From an uncultured Prochlorococcus sp. (GTDB lineage: Bacteria; Cyanobacteriota; Cyanobacteriia; PCC-6307; Cyanobiaceae), in assembly GCA_902560875.1 (NCBI GenBank), contig CACENO010000003.1:1-64000 (forward strand): a stretch of DNA of 64,000 nt, in the 5' to 3' direction. A model generated the notes under the pieces. That model was not told the origin of the DNA, made no database searches, and worked only from the letters and a program-made list of their open reading frames with translations. Each line of letters starts with the position of its first letter. The first letter of the stretch is position 1. Positions 22,201 to 32,151 of the stretch are shown piece by piece. Position numbers and translations under genes: made by a program.

Positions 22201-22425
22201 CTTAATACAGGTTTTGAATTTAATATAGATGGAGGTTCAAGTTATTATGGAAAGGCTATTGATTCAAATATAGAGCTGCGTTGGCAGAGAAGATCATATG
22301 ACATTGGTTTATTTTACAACCCTTATAAGGGAATGGGAGGAATTAGCTTTCATCTAAATGATTTTAACTTTACTGGGACTGGATTACCATTTGCACCTTA
22401 TTATTCAACAAAGGAAATAAGATAA
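19231..22425 (+). CDS. DUF3769 / LptD-like outer-membrane protein
   Basis: 1064 aa; N-terminal region with RQRYDARQKRFIAEGKVSVSLDGALLKADRIEFDRGFQTLYAVGSVRF (OstA-like) and beta-rich C-terminal part. Confidence 0.75.
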   Translation: MGSGRVRITTFGRKTLVAKRPHIFIAGLISAGGLSLINSSAIADSYKSLQEPFFGELSEASSEGADSIKEESFSYQKSNKHFDENLVASPSELQLRANRQRYDARQKRFIAEGKVSVSLDGALLKADRIEFDRGFQTLYAVGSVRFKKGAQYFQATSFRYNLIQRRGYLKDVYGILDLKSLDKDLKIISKKNKQDNLKIIESRSQQKPRFLTEKNNQLLDSASLKLRPLNSWVHSDDGFSLFETKNERSIDSDLIACPPSIPPNPDMKTYSWSVTTWGGQMTASDFGEAFIFDDSLRDEYLFGIGLNKNIYQNGPLSFELEADWFKHSANKQTGGQYQDAPYSETPAQTFSEGILGIGARIWLRPWLNLGIVEGISYNTSPSNYERTYRSKQSQILNYLGFEMEALVSERVSLVGRIHHRSGAFGTFGGVKGGSNSYLIGFRYRWDQQNKQKESVVFSPPKGCLGAKQRMRSLPTSIDDSLDIQSVRKLPPFPKKKLINSFKTTKQSQQDSDLLKTNSSNLSFAEQEKIRIKAIASIDQRINDLKYRDSFALQGKFGLERDSRGVEEKNQPGSIQISQLQPKVSSKIVTGSITRWRIQAAKIIINPDGWKANRMNFTNDPFTPTQTRIDAYNVLAKENKNGDLLVTSSRSRLIFEEKISIPFVKSTRVRRTERIENRWVIGIDQRDRDGVFIGRQFQPIELGEKFTISFQPQFLIQRAVKNETNSYIKPGSSLTSEKVTSPVITSDLFGLKSKLRGKALDFNVSLDSNISTFNPDHFLNGSRYWLALDKFIQAPLFGSLKTTLFGAYRYRVWNGSMGENHIYTAYGGYADKKYDFNLGGLSNAYIVRFGVGNYQAETLSGGSMSELWRLNVYSELKSKYILWQGNPSDMTPYFAYRYSPEAIVPGLALESSFSQAYFAYQDGSTQKIITFTGGPSLTLGTFSKPFLDYTKFSIYSGGSLKEGSSPFSFDEVVDLATLGIGLTQQVFGPLVLNTGFEFNIDGGSSYYGKAIDSNIELRWQRRSYDIGLFYNPYKGMGGISFHLNDFNFTGTGLPFAPYYSTKEIR

Positions 22426-22476
22426 TTTCATGTAATCTAAGTGAGCATACTTATAACGCTATATTTAAATTAACTC

Positions 22477-23103
22477 TTAATTAGTAATATCAAAATTTGA
22501 TAGGTAGGGAATTGATTTTTTAGTTTTTTCGATATTTTTCTTTTGACTAATGAGTTGAGATGTTGCGTCCCATTTCCCTGTGAGAAGCATTTTTAAAGGA
22601 CCAGTTTCTAGAGTAAGATTAAAAGTATTCTCTGATGACTTAATATTTTCATGCTTAAGATTTAGCTCCCATACTTGACTCTTGTCAGCCTCAATTGTTT
22701 TTTGTAGGTCTTTGATTAAATGTTCAGATCCAGTTGCACAAGGTATTCCGAGAGATAAGCAATTGCTGTAGAAAATTTCAGCAAAACTCTGGCCAATTAA
22801 AGCACGAATCCCCCATCTCATTAGTGCTTGTGGGGCATGTTCACGACTGGAGCCACAACCAAAGTTATCATTAACCACAAGTATTGAAGCGCCATAGTTT
22901 TGTTTTTGATCAAAAGGGTGAGCACCTTTTAGCTCTGACCTGTCATCTGCAAAAACCTGACCTCCTAAATTAGTAAAGCTCACACATTTAAGAAAACGAG
23001 CAGGGATTATTCGATCAGTGTCAATATCATTACCTGGTAAAACAAGACATTTCCCTCTAATGATTGAAATTTCATTTTTTGGGAAAGAGGAGTTACTGCT
23101 CAT
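22477..23103 (-). CDS. leuD: 3-isopropylmalate dehydratase small subunit
   Basis: GNDIDTDRIIPARFLK, NFGCGSSREHAPQALMRWGIRALIGQSFAEIFYSNCLSLGIP. Confidence 0.95.
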   Translation of the reverse strand: MSSNSSFPKNEISIIRGKCLVLPGNDIDTDRIIPARFLKCVSFTNLGGQVFADDRSELKGAHPFDQKQNYGASILVVNDNFGCGSSREHAPQALMRWGIRALIGQSFAEIFYSNCLSLGIPCATGSEHLIKDLQKTIEADKSQVWELNLKHENIKSSENTFNLTLETGPLKMLLTGKWDATSQLISQKKNIEKTKKSIPYLSNFDITN

Positions 23104-23123
23104 TCGACATGCGTTTTATTTAA

Positions 23124-24539
23124 TTATTTAATGCTGCCAAGCATTTTTCTTACATCGGTAACTTTTCCTTCTATTGCAGCTGCAGCAACCATTGCTGGAC
23201 TCATCAGTAAAGTTCTTCCATGGGCAGAGCCTTGCCTGCCTTTGAAATTTCTGTTGCTTGAACTTGCACTAATTTGCCTGCCTATTAGTTTGTCTGGGTT
23301 CATTGCAAGACACATTGAACAGCCTGGCTCTCTCCATTCAAAGCCTGCTTCGAGAAATATACGATCAATTCCTTCTTTTTCTGCGGCTCTTGCAACTCGT
23401 TCAGAACCAGGGACAACAAAAGCTTTTATCCCATTTGCAACATGTCTTCCTTGAGCAACAGCAGCTGCGGCGCGGAGATCGCTTAGTCGACCGTTTGTGC
23501 AGCTACCGATAAAACATACATCTACGGGGATACCTGAAATTAATTTGCCAGGTTTTAAATCCATATAGCTAAATGCTTCTTCTGCTAATAGTCTTTCATT
23601 GGTCTCTAGAGATTCACTTGTTGGAATGCACTCATTTATTCCTATTCCTTGAGCTGGTGTTATTCCCCAAGTAACGGTTGGTGCTATTTGTGATGCATCA
23701 AATGTCACTTCGTCATCGAAAATAGCGGAAGTATCACTTGCAAGGGTTTGCCACCAATTGATTGCCTTAGTCCAATCTTCAAAATTTGGTGCATGAGGCA
23801 AACCTTGGATGTAATTATATGTAGTTTGATCTGGATTGATATATCCACATCGAGCACCTCCTTCAATAGCCATATTGCATATAGTCATTCTTTCTTCCAT
23901 AGAGAGTTTTTTTATTGCTGGTCCAGCAAATTCGTATGCGTATCCAACGCCCCCTTTGACGCCTAAAGAACGTATTACATGCAGTATTAAATCTTTTGCA
24001 TAAACGCCACTTTTTAATTGTCCATCGAACCAAATCCGCCGCACTTTAAGTTTGTTCATGGCCAAACTTTGACTGGCTAATACATCACGCACTTGACTTG
24101 TACCTATCCCAAATGCAATTGCACCAAAAGCTCCATGAGTAGAGGTATGTGAATCTCCACAGGCAATAGTCATTCCTGGTTGAGTAAGTCCAAGTTCTGG
24201 TGCAATTACATGGACTATGCCTTGAGACCCACTTCCTATGCCAAAGAGTTTGATTTTGTGCTTTGCACAATTAGTTTCTAGTGTGCTGAGCATTTCCTCA
24301 GCGAGTGGGTCATTAAAAGGTCGCTTTTGACTAATTGTTGGGACGATATGGTCCACAGTTGCAACAGTTCTCTCAGGACAGATAACTGGTAAGTTTTTTT
24401 CTTCCAGAGCTGCAAATGCTTGCGGGCTGGTGACTTCATGGATCAGATGAAGACCTATAAATAGTTGAGCAGATCCACCGGGTAGATCTGCTACCCGGTG
24501 GATGTCCCAAACTTTGTCATAGAGCGTTCCTTTGCTCAA
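23124..24539 (-). CDS. leuC: 3-isopropylmalate dehydratase large subunit
   Basis: [60 protein letters not shown]. Confidence 0.96.
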   Translation of the reverse strand: MSKGTLYDKVWDIHRVADLPGGSAQLFIGLHLIHEVTSPQAFAALEEKNLPVICPERTVATVDHIVPTISQKRPFNDPLAEEMLSTLETNCAKHKIKLFGIGSGSQGIVHVIAPELGLTQPGMTIACGDSHTSTHGAFGAIAFGIGTSQVRDVLASQSLAMNKLKVRRIWFDGQLKSGVYAKDLILHVIRSLGVKGGVGYAYEFAGPAIKKLSMEERMTICNMAIEGGARCGYINPDQTTYNYIQGLPHAPNFEDWTKAINWWQTLASDTSAIFDDEVTFDASQIAPTVTWGITPAQGIGINECIPTSESLETNERLLAEEAFSYMDLKPGKLISGIPVDVCFIGSCTNGRLSDLRAAAAVAQGRHVANGIKAFVVPGSERVARAAEKEGIDRIFLEAGFEWREPGCSMCLAMNPDKLIGRQISASSSNRNFKGRQGSAHGRTLLMSPAMVAAAAIEGKVTDVRKMLGSIK

Positions 24540-24573
24540 TGGAGTTGGATTAAGGGAAGGAAGAAATACGACA

Positions 24574-25848
24574 CTAGCTCTGATTGAGTAATAACAAACG
24601 GAGACTATCTAGTCCGCATATAACACTCAACTTTTGAATTTCTAATCTTCCTCTATGAGTTCCAAAGTTTTTTTGATACACCTCAGTAGTTTTTGGACCT
24701 GCAATTGCTATATGCACTTGTCCTACCGGTTTTGAGTTTGTTTCCCCCCCAGGACCTGCTAGTCCACTTATTGCAATAGACCAGTTGGAACCTAGTTTTG
24801 ATTTGACCCCTTTGGCCATTTCTTTGGCAACCTGATTGGATACGGCCCCATATCGTTGCAGGGAGGCATCTTCCACATGAAGCAAAGCCTGTTTGATTTT
24901 GTTGCTATATGCAATCACTCCACCTAAAAAGACCTCTGAAGCTTTAGGTACAGCTGTTAGAGCTGCTCCAAGACCTCCTCCACTACATGATTCGGCAATT
25001 GCCAAAGTCTCTCCTCTTTTGCGGAGTAGTTCAAGTACAACAGAGGCTAAATTCTCATTATTAGACCCATAACATTTTAAGCCAGTTCTATTGAGGATCT
25101 CTTTTTCTAAAGGCTTAAGTAGTTTTAGAGCTGCTTCAGAATTTGAACTTTGTGCGGTGAGTCTAATTTTTACTTCTCCTGAACTTGCGTATGGTGCAAC
25201 TGTAGGGTTTTTGCTTTCTAGGAGGTCAGATAATTGTTCAGCCAAAGTTGATTCTGAGATGCCTGAAAATTTGAAAACACTGCTTAAGATTGTTCCTTTG
25301 GCTCCTTCATATTCTCGTAGCCATGATGCAACAGATTGCACCCACATTTTCTTTAATTCAGAAGGCACTCCAGGAAAACAAATTATAGTGAAGTCCTTTT
25401 TGGGACTCCAGATAAAGCCAGGAGCAGTTCCAGATGGGTTTGGAATAATTTGAGCGCCAAGGGGGAAAAGAGATTGTTTTTTGTTGCTAGATGCTGAAAT
25501 CTCACTATTTGTCGAAGTTTTTTCTTTTATTTCTGCCCATATCTTTGAATTTTCTTTTAAAGGTGTTTCAAATGCTTCTGCAATAGTCGCGGTCGTAATG
25601 TCGTCAGGTGTGGGACCTAAACCACCAGTCGTAATAAGAACTTCACTGCGTTTTGCTGAATCAAGTATCGCCTCTTTTAAACGTATTGGATTATCTCCAA
25701 CTACAGTTTGTATGTAGTGGGGAATTCCTAATATTGCGAGCTCTTCAGCTAGCCACTGAGCATTACTATTTACGATTTCTCCAAGAAGTAATTCGGTCCC
25801 AATACAGAGAAGTTCAACACCTTTATTTTTGTTTGATTGATTACTCAC
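24574..25848 (-). CDS. cinA: CinA-like competence/damage-inducible protein
   Basis: [57 protein letters not shown]. Confidence 0.93.
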   Translation of the reverse strand: MSNQSNKNKGVELLCIGTELLLGEIVNSNAQWLAEELAILGIPHYIQTVVGDNPIRLKEAILDSAKRSEVLITTGGLGPTPDDITTATIAEAFETPLKENSKIWAEIKEKTSTNSEISASSNKKQSLFPLGAQIIPNPSGTAPGFIWSPKKDFTIICFPGVPSELKKMWVQSVASWLREYEGAKGTILSSVFKFSGISESTLAEQLSDLLESKNPTVAPYASSGEVKIRLTAQSSNSEAALKLLKPLEKEILNRTGLKCYGSNNENLASVVLELLRKRGETLAIAESCSGGGLGAALTAVPKASEVFLGGVIAYSNKIKQALLHVEDASLQRYGAVSNQVAKEMAKGVKSKLGSNWSIAISGLAGPGGETNSKPVGQVHIAIAGPKTTEVYQKNFGTHRGRLEIQKLSVICGLDSLRLLLLNQS

Positions 25849-27130
25849 CAGATTCTTTGGAGTTGTTTTTATATAGAGGAAATACTTGGCATAGTTTGCT
25901 TACATTTTCAATACACTTTCTTTTAATTGCAGGGTCTTGAGGACTCTTTAATCTGTCAGCAATAATATCTGCCACTTGTGAAAAAGCTCCCTCAGTAAAA
26001 CCTCGAGTAGTAAGAGCGGCAGTTCCTAATCTTAAGCCACTAGTAACGAATGGGGATTCAGGGTCAAAAGGCACAGTGTTTTTATTTGCAGTGATATTTA
26101 CTTCGCTAACTAGAGTGTCAGCAAGTTTTCCAGTCATGCCAATAGATCGCAAATCTAGCAGAACAATATGATTGTCAGTCCCATTGCTTACTACATTTAT
26201 ACCTCGCTCTTGAATACGTTTGGCTAAGGCTTTTGCATTCGCGACAACTTGACGACTATATGAAACAAAATCTGGCTTTAAAGCTTCTCCAAAGGCAACT
26301 GCTTTGGCAGCAATTATGTGTTCTAGTGGTCCTCCTTGGCTACCAGGGAAAACAGCTTTATCGAATTTACGTCCAAATTCTTCATCTTTACTGAGAATTA
26401 AGCCACCCCTAGGCCCTCTTAAGGTTTTGTGTGTAGTAGTAGTTACGACATCACAGTGATCTATTGGATTTGGGTGGATTTTTGCTGCTACAAGTCCTGC
26501 AATATGAGCTATATCAGCCATTAGATACGCTCCAACTTCATCAGCGATTGATCTAAATCCGGCAAAGTCTATTGTTCGAGGGTAAGCCGAATAACCGCAG
26601 ATAATTAATTTTGGCTTATGTTCTAGAGCTTGTTTCAGAATTGATTCCATATCAAGCTTTTGAGTCTGTGGATTGACCCCGTAATGGACCGCTTTGAACC
26701 ATTTCCCACTTACATTTACTGGCGACCCATGGGTTAGATGTCCTCCATGGGATAAATCCATACCCATGATGGTGTCTCCAGGTTTTAACAAAGCTAGAAA
26801 CACCGCAAAATTCGCTTGTGCTCCACTATGGGGTTGAACATTTGCCCAACCTGCTTTGAAAAGTTTTTTGGCGCGTTCAATAGCTAAAGCTTCAATTTCA
26901 TCAACATATTCACAACCTCCGTAATAGCGCTTTTTTGGGAGTCCTTCTGCGTATTTATTCGTCAATACTGAGCCTTGGGCTTGCATCACTGCTTGAGATG
27001 CAAAATTTTCACTAGCAATCAATTCTAGGTGAGTTTGCTGTCTCTCTCTTTCTAGATCAATTAAACGAGCAATTTTGGAATCTGCATCCTTTAAATCAGA
27101 ATTAATAGAGAGCAAGGAGAGATCCTTCAT
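25841..27130 (-). CDS. glyA: Serine hydroxymethyltransferase
   Basis: [63 protein letters not shown]. Confidence 0.97.
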   Translation of the reverse strand: MKDLSLLSINSDLKDADSKIARLIDLERERQQTHLELIASENFASQAVMQAQGSVLTNKYAEGLPKKRYYGGCEYVDEIEALAIERAKKLFKAGWANVQPHSGAQANFAVFLALLKPGDTIMGMDLSHGGHLTHGSPVNVSGKWFKAVHYGVNPQTQKLDMESILKQALEHKPKLIICGYSAYPRTIDFAGFRSIADEVGAYLMADIAHIAGLVAAKIHPNPIDHCDVVTTTTHKTLRGPRGGLILSKDEEFGRKFDKAVFPGSQGGPLEHIIAAKAVAFGEALKPDFVSYSRQVVANAKALAKRIQERGINVVSNGTDNHIVLLDLRSIGMTGKLADTLVSEVNITANKNTVPFDPESPFVTSGLRLGTAALTTRGFTEGAFSQVADIIADRLKSPQDPAIKRKCIENVSKLCQVFPLYKNNSKESGE

Positions 27131-27218
27131 TTTTCAGGCTAGAAGCTTTGGGATAGTAGGAAAAGTTGCCTCAATTTGATTAGAAGTTCTACATTTTTGC
27201 TTTTATTCCAACAAATCT

Positions 27219-27245
27219 AAAAAAAAACTGCCCTTAGGGCAGTTA
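27219..27245 (-). terminator. Intrinsic terminator downstream of tRNA-Arg
   Basis: AACTGCCC-TAA-GGGCAGTT followed by a T-run on the minus strand. Confidence 0.88.
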
Positions 27246-27247
27246 AG

Positions 27248-27321
27248 CGCGCCTGGAGAGATTCGAACTCCCGACCCTCTGATCCGTAGTCAGATGCTCT
27301 AATCCGCTGAGCTACAGGCGC
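27248..27321 (-). tRNA. tRNA-Arg(ACG)
   Basis: Acceptor GCGCCTG/CAGGCGC, anticodon loop CTACGGA, T-loop GTTCGAATC; CCA not encoded. Confidence 0.95.
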
Positions 27322-27409
27322 CCGATTGAGTTAATAAGACTCCATTAAGGGCACATTCGTCAACTCAGAGCTGGATTTGTACCAGAATTGTAGAAATTGC
27401 AAATTCCAT

Positions 27410-27700
27410 ATGCCACTTCAACCAGCCGAACTACAAGATTTGCAGATCTCGATAGGAGATCGAATCTATATACAAGTTGCAAACTGGCATCTTTATTTGA
27501 GAGATGCGGCTCTAGCAGAACCTCTTGCTATCGAATGCAATGCCAATCTCGACCTTGGTGCAAATGTTGCAGCTAGGAAAGCACTTGAGAATGTTCAGGT
27601 ATCCCTAGGTGGCGGAAATGCGCGTTTACCTTTAGCTCGATTAATTCCATCAGGACAGATTTTTGACCTTGAGGATATTTTGGGTCCCTATTGCAGATAA
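27410..27700 (+). CDS. DUF3181-like conserved protein
   Basis: In-frame ATG at 27410 within ORF 27377..27700: MPLQPAELQDLQISIGDRIYIQVANWHLYLRDAALAEPLAIECNANLDLGANVAARKALENV. Confidence 0.65.
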   Translation: MPLQPAELQDLQISIGDRIYIQVANWHLYLRDAALAEPLAIECNANLDLGANVAARKALENVQVSLGGGNARLPLARLIPSGQIFDLEDILGPYCR

Positions 27701-27725
27701 GGTTGCATCAACTTAGGGAGGCCCC

Positions 27726-27986
27726 TTGCTAATTATTGAGGTCACCAATGCTCGTGAAGTGATGCGCGAACGTATTGGCCCATTGGGCGACCGCTTAATA
27801 GGAAAGGTACTTGATGCAGAGGCACAGGTAGAAAAAGCGTTAATTCAGGAGATGGAGATTTCTTTTCAGGAATTCGGCATTGAAGCGCGAATTTTGTCTG
27901 TAAAAGGACCTCAGTTAACTGGAGAAAAAAACCTTAAGTTTCCAGTCAAGATAAGAGAAGAACGTAATGTTCATCTCAGCGATTAA
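27726..27986 (+). CDS. Small conserved hypothetical protein
   Basis: TTG start; 86 aa, no low complexity; overlaps the murJ 3' end by 11 nt (convergent). Confidence 0.65.
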   Translation: MLIIEVTNAREVMRERIGPLGDRLIGKVLDAEAQVEKALIQEMEISFQEFGIEARILSVKGPQLTGEKNLKFPVKIREERNVHLSD

Positions 27987-29583
27987 TCACTTTTTTGCTG
28001 ATTAGCTTATTTAAATCTTTCACTTCTTTAATTCCCATTGAATCACCTATCAGCCCGAATATAAAGAGGCTTATTGACCCTGAAATTAGTAGTTTAGTTA
28101 AATTTCCAATAAATCCATCAGGCCAGTTGACGGATGAATTTATGGTTAAAGCAACCAACCCCGCTATAAAGCCTGCAATTAATAGCTTTAATATATCAAA
28201 TAACCAAGCCTTAATTGGTAGTCGCCCTAAATGTGAATTTAATTTCACTAACAGAGCTATACAAGTTAAGAAATTGATTGCTCCCGTTGCTAAAATTAGT
28301 CCTGGGGCTCCGAAATTGAAGGGCATTTGATTCCCTGTTGGAGTTGGTGCACCTATTAAAATCCAATCAAATACTGCATTTAAAATAATACCTATTACTG
28401 ATAAGTTGAAAGGAGTTTTTGCATCTCCAAGAGCATAGAAGACTCTCACTAATAAATCTCTTCCTAAGTAGGCAGGCATTCCCACCCCATAGGCAATTAA
28501 TAAGCTTGAAACTATGTTGACAGCATTTCCCTCAAAGGCTCCTCTTTCATATATAAGAGAAACAATTGATGTACCTAAAGTTATAAATATGGTTCCCAAT
28601 GCAATCATAGAAGTAGATGAAAGAATCAAGCCCTGACGAACTCTTTCAATTAGGGACTCTCTATCCTTGGCATTATTTAGCTTTGCAAAAGTTGGCAATA
28701 GAGGAATTAATAAAGAATTAGAAAGTAACCCTAAAGGTGCTTGCACAATGAAGTTTGCATAGCTCAGACCTGCTGCAGCTCCTTTGATACCAGACGCAAA
28801 AAAAAGATCAGTAAATACATTTATCGTTAACATTCCAGAAGAAAGTATTGCGGGTCCAAGTATGCGCAGTACTTCCTTGACTCCTGGATGATGCAAGTCC
28901 CAGGTGAATTGCAACCTGGTGAGACCTTTCTTGAACAAGTAAGGAAGCTGAATTAGCCATTGAAGTAACGCCCCTATGAGAGTCCCTATAGCAAGAATTA
29001 CCCCACCTCTTATTGCAACTTGATTTGATTGAACTAATGACCCTTCTTGCAACCAAAAGATTCCAATTAAGAGAATGAGTACCAAGCTTGAGAAAACAGG
29101 AGAAATGGCTGGGATCATAAAGTCATCTCTAGTATTTAGTGATCCAAATCCAATCCCAATTAATCCTGAAAATAAGGCAATTGGCGCCATTATTTGTAAT
29201 TGAATTACTGCAATTTTGTGAATTTCTGGGCTAAGCCCTGGGCCAATAATACTGATTATTGGATTTGCGGCAAATACAAGAAACGCTGCTATTATTAATA
29301 ATATTGTGCTAACAAAAGTTTTAACTGCAGTTAAAATATATGCGCTCTCTTTCTCGTTTTTTCCACTGAGTGCGCTGACAATTGCATTATGAAATGGTCC
29401 ATTCCCACCTCCTAGAAGAATTAAGAAAAAACCAGGCAATACATATGCATAGTTATAGGCGTCATAGGAGGCACTTACCCCAAATGCGCCTGCAATTACA
29501 AGCTGTCTAACTAAGCCGCCTATTTTGCTTATTAAGGTCCCTAATGCAACTACTAGGGCAATGCGTTTAAGAGATCTCGTCAT
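27976..29583 (-). CDS. murJ: Lipid II flippase MurJ/MviN family
   Basis: About 14 hydrophobic segments; LGTLISKIGGLVRQLVIAGAFG, DLFFASGIKGAAAGLSYANFIVQAPLGLLSNSLLIPLLPTF. Confidence 0.9.
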   Translation of the reverse strand: MTRSLKRIALVVALGTLISKIGGLVRQLVIAGAFGVSASYDAYNYAYVLPGFFLILLGGGNGPFHNAIVSALSGKNEKESAYILTAVKTFVSTILLIIAAFLVFAANPIISIIGPGLSPEIHKIAVIQLQIMAPIALFSGLIGIGFGSLNTRDDFMIPAISPVFSSLVLILLIGIFWLQEGSLVQSNQVAIRGGVILAIGTLIGALLQWLIQLPYLFKKGLTRLQFTWDLHHPGVKEVLRILGPAILSSGMLTINVFTDLFFASGIKGAAAGLSYANFIVQAPLGLLSNSLLIPLLPTFAKLNNAKDRESLIERVRQGLILSSTSMIALGTIFITLGTSIVSLIYERGAFEGNAVNIVSSLLIAYGVGMPAYLGRDLLVRVFYALGDAKTPFNLSVIGIILNAVFDWILIGAPTPTGNQMPFNFGAPGLILATGAINFLTCIALLVKLNSHLGRLPIKAWLFDILKLLIAGFIAGLVALTINSSVNWPDGFIGNLTKLLISGSISLFIFGLIGDSMGIKEVKDLNKLISKKVINR

Positions 29584-29662
29584 TAGTTACCCCCAGGCAT
29601 TGATTGATTGACTAGTTTCCTAAGGGGCTATTTGATCCACTATGGCAAAAAGGACCTAAAAA

Positions 29663-30415
29663 ATGGTTTGCGAATCATTGATTACCTTCCCTTCTCTTCA
29701 GGAAGGAATTCTGCTTAAGAGATATAAGCGTTTCTTAGCGGAAGTGGAACTAAGAAGCGGCGAAATTATTACTGCACATTGTGCGAATACTGGGCCAATG
29801 CTCAGTGTCTTGAAACAAGGAGGACGTGTAAGAGTACGTTATTGCCCATCTCCTACTCGCAAGTTGGATTGGACTTGGGAGCAAGCCGAAGCAATAGATG
29901 AGAAGGGCTCTTCTTGTTGGGTAGGAGTGAATACATCTTTGCCAAACAAATTAATTCGATTAGCTATTGAGGCAGATTTGTTAAAAGAGGATCTAGGGCC
30001 GATAGCTCAAATTCGCCAAGAAGTTGCATATGGAACTAATAAGCGGAGTCGAATTGATTTACTTTTAAAACCAGAGGAAGAATCTCTTGATTCAAGGTTG
30101 ATTTACTTGGAAGTAAAAAATACAACTTGGAAGGAAGGAGAAAAGGCCTTGTTCCCAGACACTGTCACTAAGCGTGGGCAGAAACATTTGATGGAATTAA
30201 TAGCAGTAATGCCACAATCGCGAGCAGTCTTAGTGCCTTGCCTTAGTCGTTGTGATGTTGAAACTTTTGCTTCTGGTGATAAGGCTGACCCTACTTATGG
30301 AAATCTCTTTCGCAAGGCCTTGAGAGCTGGAGTTGAAGTTATACCCTGTTGTTTTGGCTTTCATAAAGACAAAATCACATGGGAAGGTAAAAGATCAATT
30401 GCGAAAATTGGATAA
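29663..30415 (+). CDS. sfsA: Sugar fermentation stimulation protein homologue
   Basis: GILLKRYKRFLAEVELRSGEIITAHCANTGPM, LEVKNTTW, FPDTVTKRGQKHLMEL. Confidence 0.93.
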   Translation: MVCESLITFPSLQEGILLKRYKRFLAEVELRSGEIITAHCANTGPMLSVLKQGGRVRVRYCPSPTRKLDWTWEQAEAIDEKGSSCWVGVNTSLPNKLIRLAIEADLLKEDLGPIAQIRQEVAYGTNKRSRIDLLLKPEEESLDSRLIYLEVKNTTWKEGEKALFPDTVTKRGQKHLMELIAVMPQSRAVLVPCLSRCDVETFASGDKADPTYGNLFRKALRAGVEVIPCCFGFHKDKITWEGKRSIAKIG

Positions 30416-30416
30416 T

Positions 30417-30449
30417 TTTTCCTTGTCTAGGTAACCTAGACAAGGAAAA
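30417..30449. repeat. Perfect long inverted repeat (16-bp arms, 1-nt centre)
   Basis: TTTTCCTTGTCTAGGT-A-ACCTAGACAAGGAAAA immediately after the sfsA stop. Confidence 0.9.
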
Positions 30450-30535
30450 CGTAATGTTTTTAATACTAAAAAGCAGGTTTTGTATCAACGATAACTAGAC
30501 AAATAGCTTGTTTGGACCATCTTTCTATATGTACA

Positions 30536-30561
30536 AATTGGACTAATGAATTAGTCCAATT
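30536..30561. repeat. Perfect inverted repeat just upstream of the amt start
   Basis: AATTGGACTAAT-GA-ATTAGTCCAATT followed by TTATT; 23 bp before the ATG. Confidence 0.9.
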
Positions 30562-30584
30562 TTATTAGCGGCATCAAATTTCTT

Positions 30585-32048
30585 ATGACATCTGCTTTGA
30601 ATTCGCCTCCTCGAAGGCGAAGTGCTCGCCTCCAGGAAGCAAGCCTTCTTGAAGGCCCAATGCTTCTTTTAAGAAGCATTCGTGGTTTCAGTTCAAACCG
30701 ATCTTTGATGTGGTTGGCATGTGTGCCATTAGCGTTTGTAGGGTTAGGCCTTTTTAACCTTTCTGCCCATGCTGCTGATCTACCTGAGTTAAATGCGGCT
30801 TTCTTGGCCAATAACCTTTGGCTATTAATCGCAACGATTCTCGTAATCTTTATGAATGCCGGCTTCGCGATGGTTGAGGCAGGGATGTGTCGACAGAAAA
30901 ATGCGGTCAATATTCTTGCTAAAAACTTATTCGTTTTTGCTTTAGCTGTTACTGCGTATTGGTTTGTTGGATACTCAATAATGTATGGAGATGCAGTAGC
31001 TGCAGGTTGGCTTTTCTTTAGCGGACTATTTTTTGATCCAACTGTTACACCAGAAGTAATTGGTGAAGCTGGACTAGTTCCAACGGTTGATTTCCTTTTT
31101 CAAGCTGCTTTTGCCGGTACAGCTGCCACAATTGTTTCTGGATTGGTTGCTGAAAGAGTCAAGTTTGGAGAGTTTGTAGTTTTTTCTTTGGTCTTGACAG
31201 CAGTTATTTATCCAATTTCAGGAAGTTGGCAGTGGAATGGTGGTTGGTTAAGTGAAGCAGGGTTTATAGATTTCGCAGGTTCCTCGATTGTTCATTCCGT
31301 TGGTGCATGGGCAGGTCTAGTAGGGGCAATGTTGCTTGGCCCTAGGATTGGAAAGTTTGTAGATGGAAAGGCACAGGCAATGCCTGGTCACAATATGGCC
31401 ATAGCAACACTTGGAGCACTTGTTCTTTGGATTGGTTGGTATGGATTTAACCCTGGATCTCAGTTGGCGATGGATCAATGGGTTCCATATGTTGCGGTTA
31501 CTACAACCCTGGCAGCAGCAGGTGGAGCAATAGGAGCAACAATTGTTTCTACCCTTACCTCGGGCAAGCCAGATCTAACAATGATCATCAATGGAATACT
31601 TGCTGGTTTGGTAAGTATCACAGCAGGTTGTGCAAATCTCACAATGTCTGGTGCATGGTTGGCAGGTTTGATCGGCGGAGTGATTGTAGTTTTTTCAGTT
31701 GCTGCACTTGACTCTTTAGGAATTGATGATCCAGTAGGTGCTTTCTCGGTTCACGGAGTATGTGGTATCTGGGGAACTCTTGTAATAGGCCTTTGGGGGT
31801 ATGACATCCAAGGGACTGGAGCAGGGCTTGGCCTTTTAACTGGTGGGGGTTTATCTCAGCTTTGGATTCAGTTAGTTGGCTGCCTTGCTTATGGTGTTTG
31901 GACTGTAGTTACTTGTTGGATAGCTTGGTCAGTTATCGGGAGTTTCTTTGGTGGGATTCGAGTCTCTGAATCTGAGGAGATTCAGGGCCTTGATATAGGG
32001 GAGCATGGAATGGAGGCATACCCTGACTTTGCTTCTTCTGGTAGTTGA
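30585..32048 (+). CDS. amt: Ammonium transporter
   Basis: LLIATILVIFMNAGFAMVEAGMCRQKNAVNILAKNL, DFAGSSIVHSVGAWAGLVGAMLLGPR, DPVGAFSVHGVCGIWGTL. Confidence 0.95.
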   Translation: MTSALNSPPRRRSARLQEASLLEGPMLLLRSIRGFSSNRSLMWLACVPLAFVGLGLFNLSAHAADLPELNAAFLANNLWLLIATILVIFMNAGFAMVEAGMCRQKNAVNILAKNLFVFALAVTAYWFVGYSIMYGDAVAAGWLFFSGLFFDPTVTPEVIGEAGLVPTVDFLFQAAFAGTAATIVSGLVAERVKFGEFVVFSLVLTAVIYPISGSWQWNGGWLSEAGFIDFAGSSIVHSVGAWAGLVGAMLLGPRIGKFVDGKAQAMPGHNMAIATLGALVLWIGWYGFNPGSQLAMDQWVPYVAVTTTLAAAGGAIGATIVSTLTSGKPDLTMIINGILAGLVSITAGCANLTMSGAWLAGLIGGVIVVFSVAALDSLGIDDPVGAFSVHGVCGIWGTLVIGLWGYDIQGTGAGLGLLTGGGLSQLWIQLVGCLAYGVWTVVTCWIAWSVIGSFFGGIRVSESEEIQGLDIGEHGMEAYPDFASSGS

Positions 32049-32070
32049 GTCTTTTGAGTTAGATCTTTTT

Positions 32071-32098
32071 AGCCCGGCCTGAAGCCGGGCTTTTTTTA
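32071..32098 (+). terminator. Intrinsic terminator downstream of amt
   Basis: AGCCCGGC-CTGAA-GCCGGGCT followed by TTTTTT. Confidence 0.93.
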
Positions 32099-32151
32099 TA
32101 CCTGTTAAATCTTTTCGAATAGATTCACTATCAAGCTCTAAGATTCATGCT

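Noticed and set aside
30551-30910. 119-aa minus-strand ORF over the amt start
   Set aside because: Antisense to the conserved Amt N-terminus; composition explained by the inverted repeats and amt coding.
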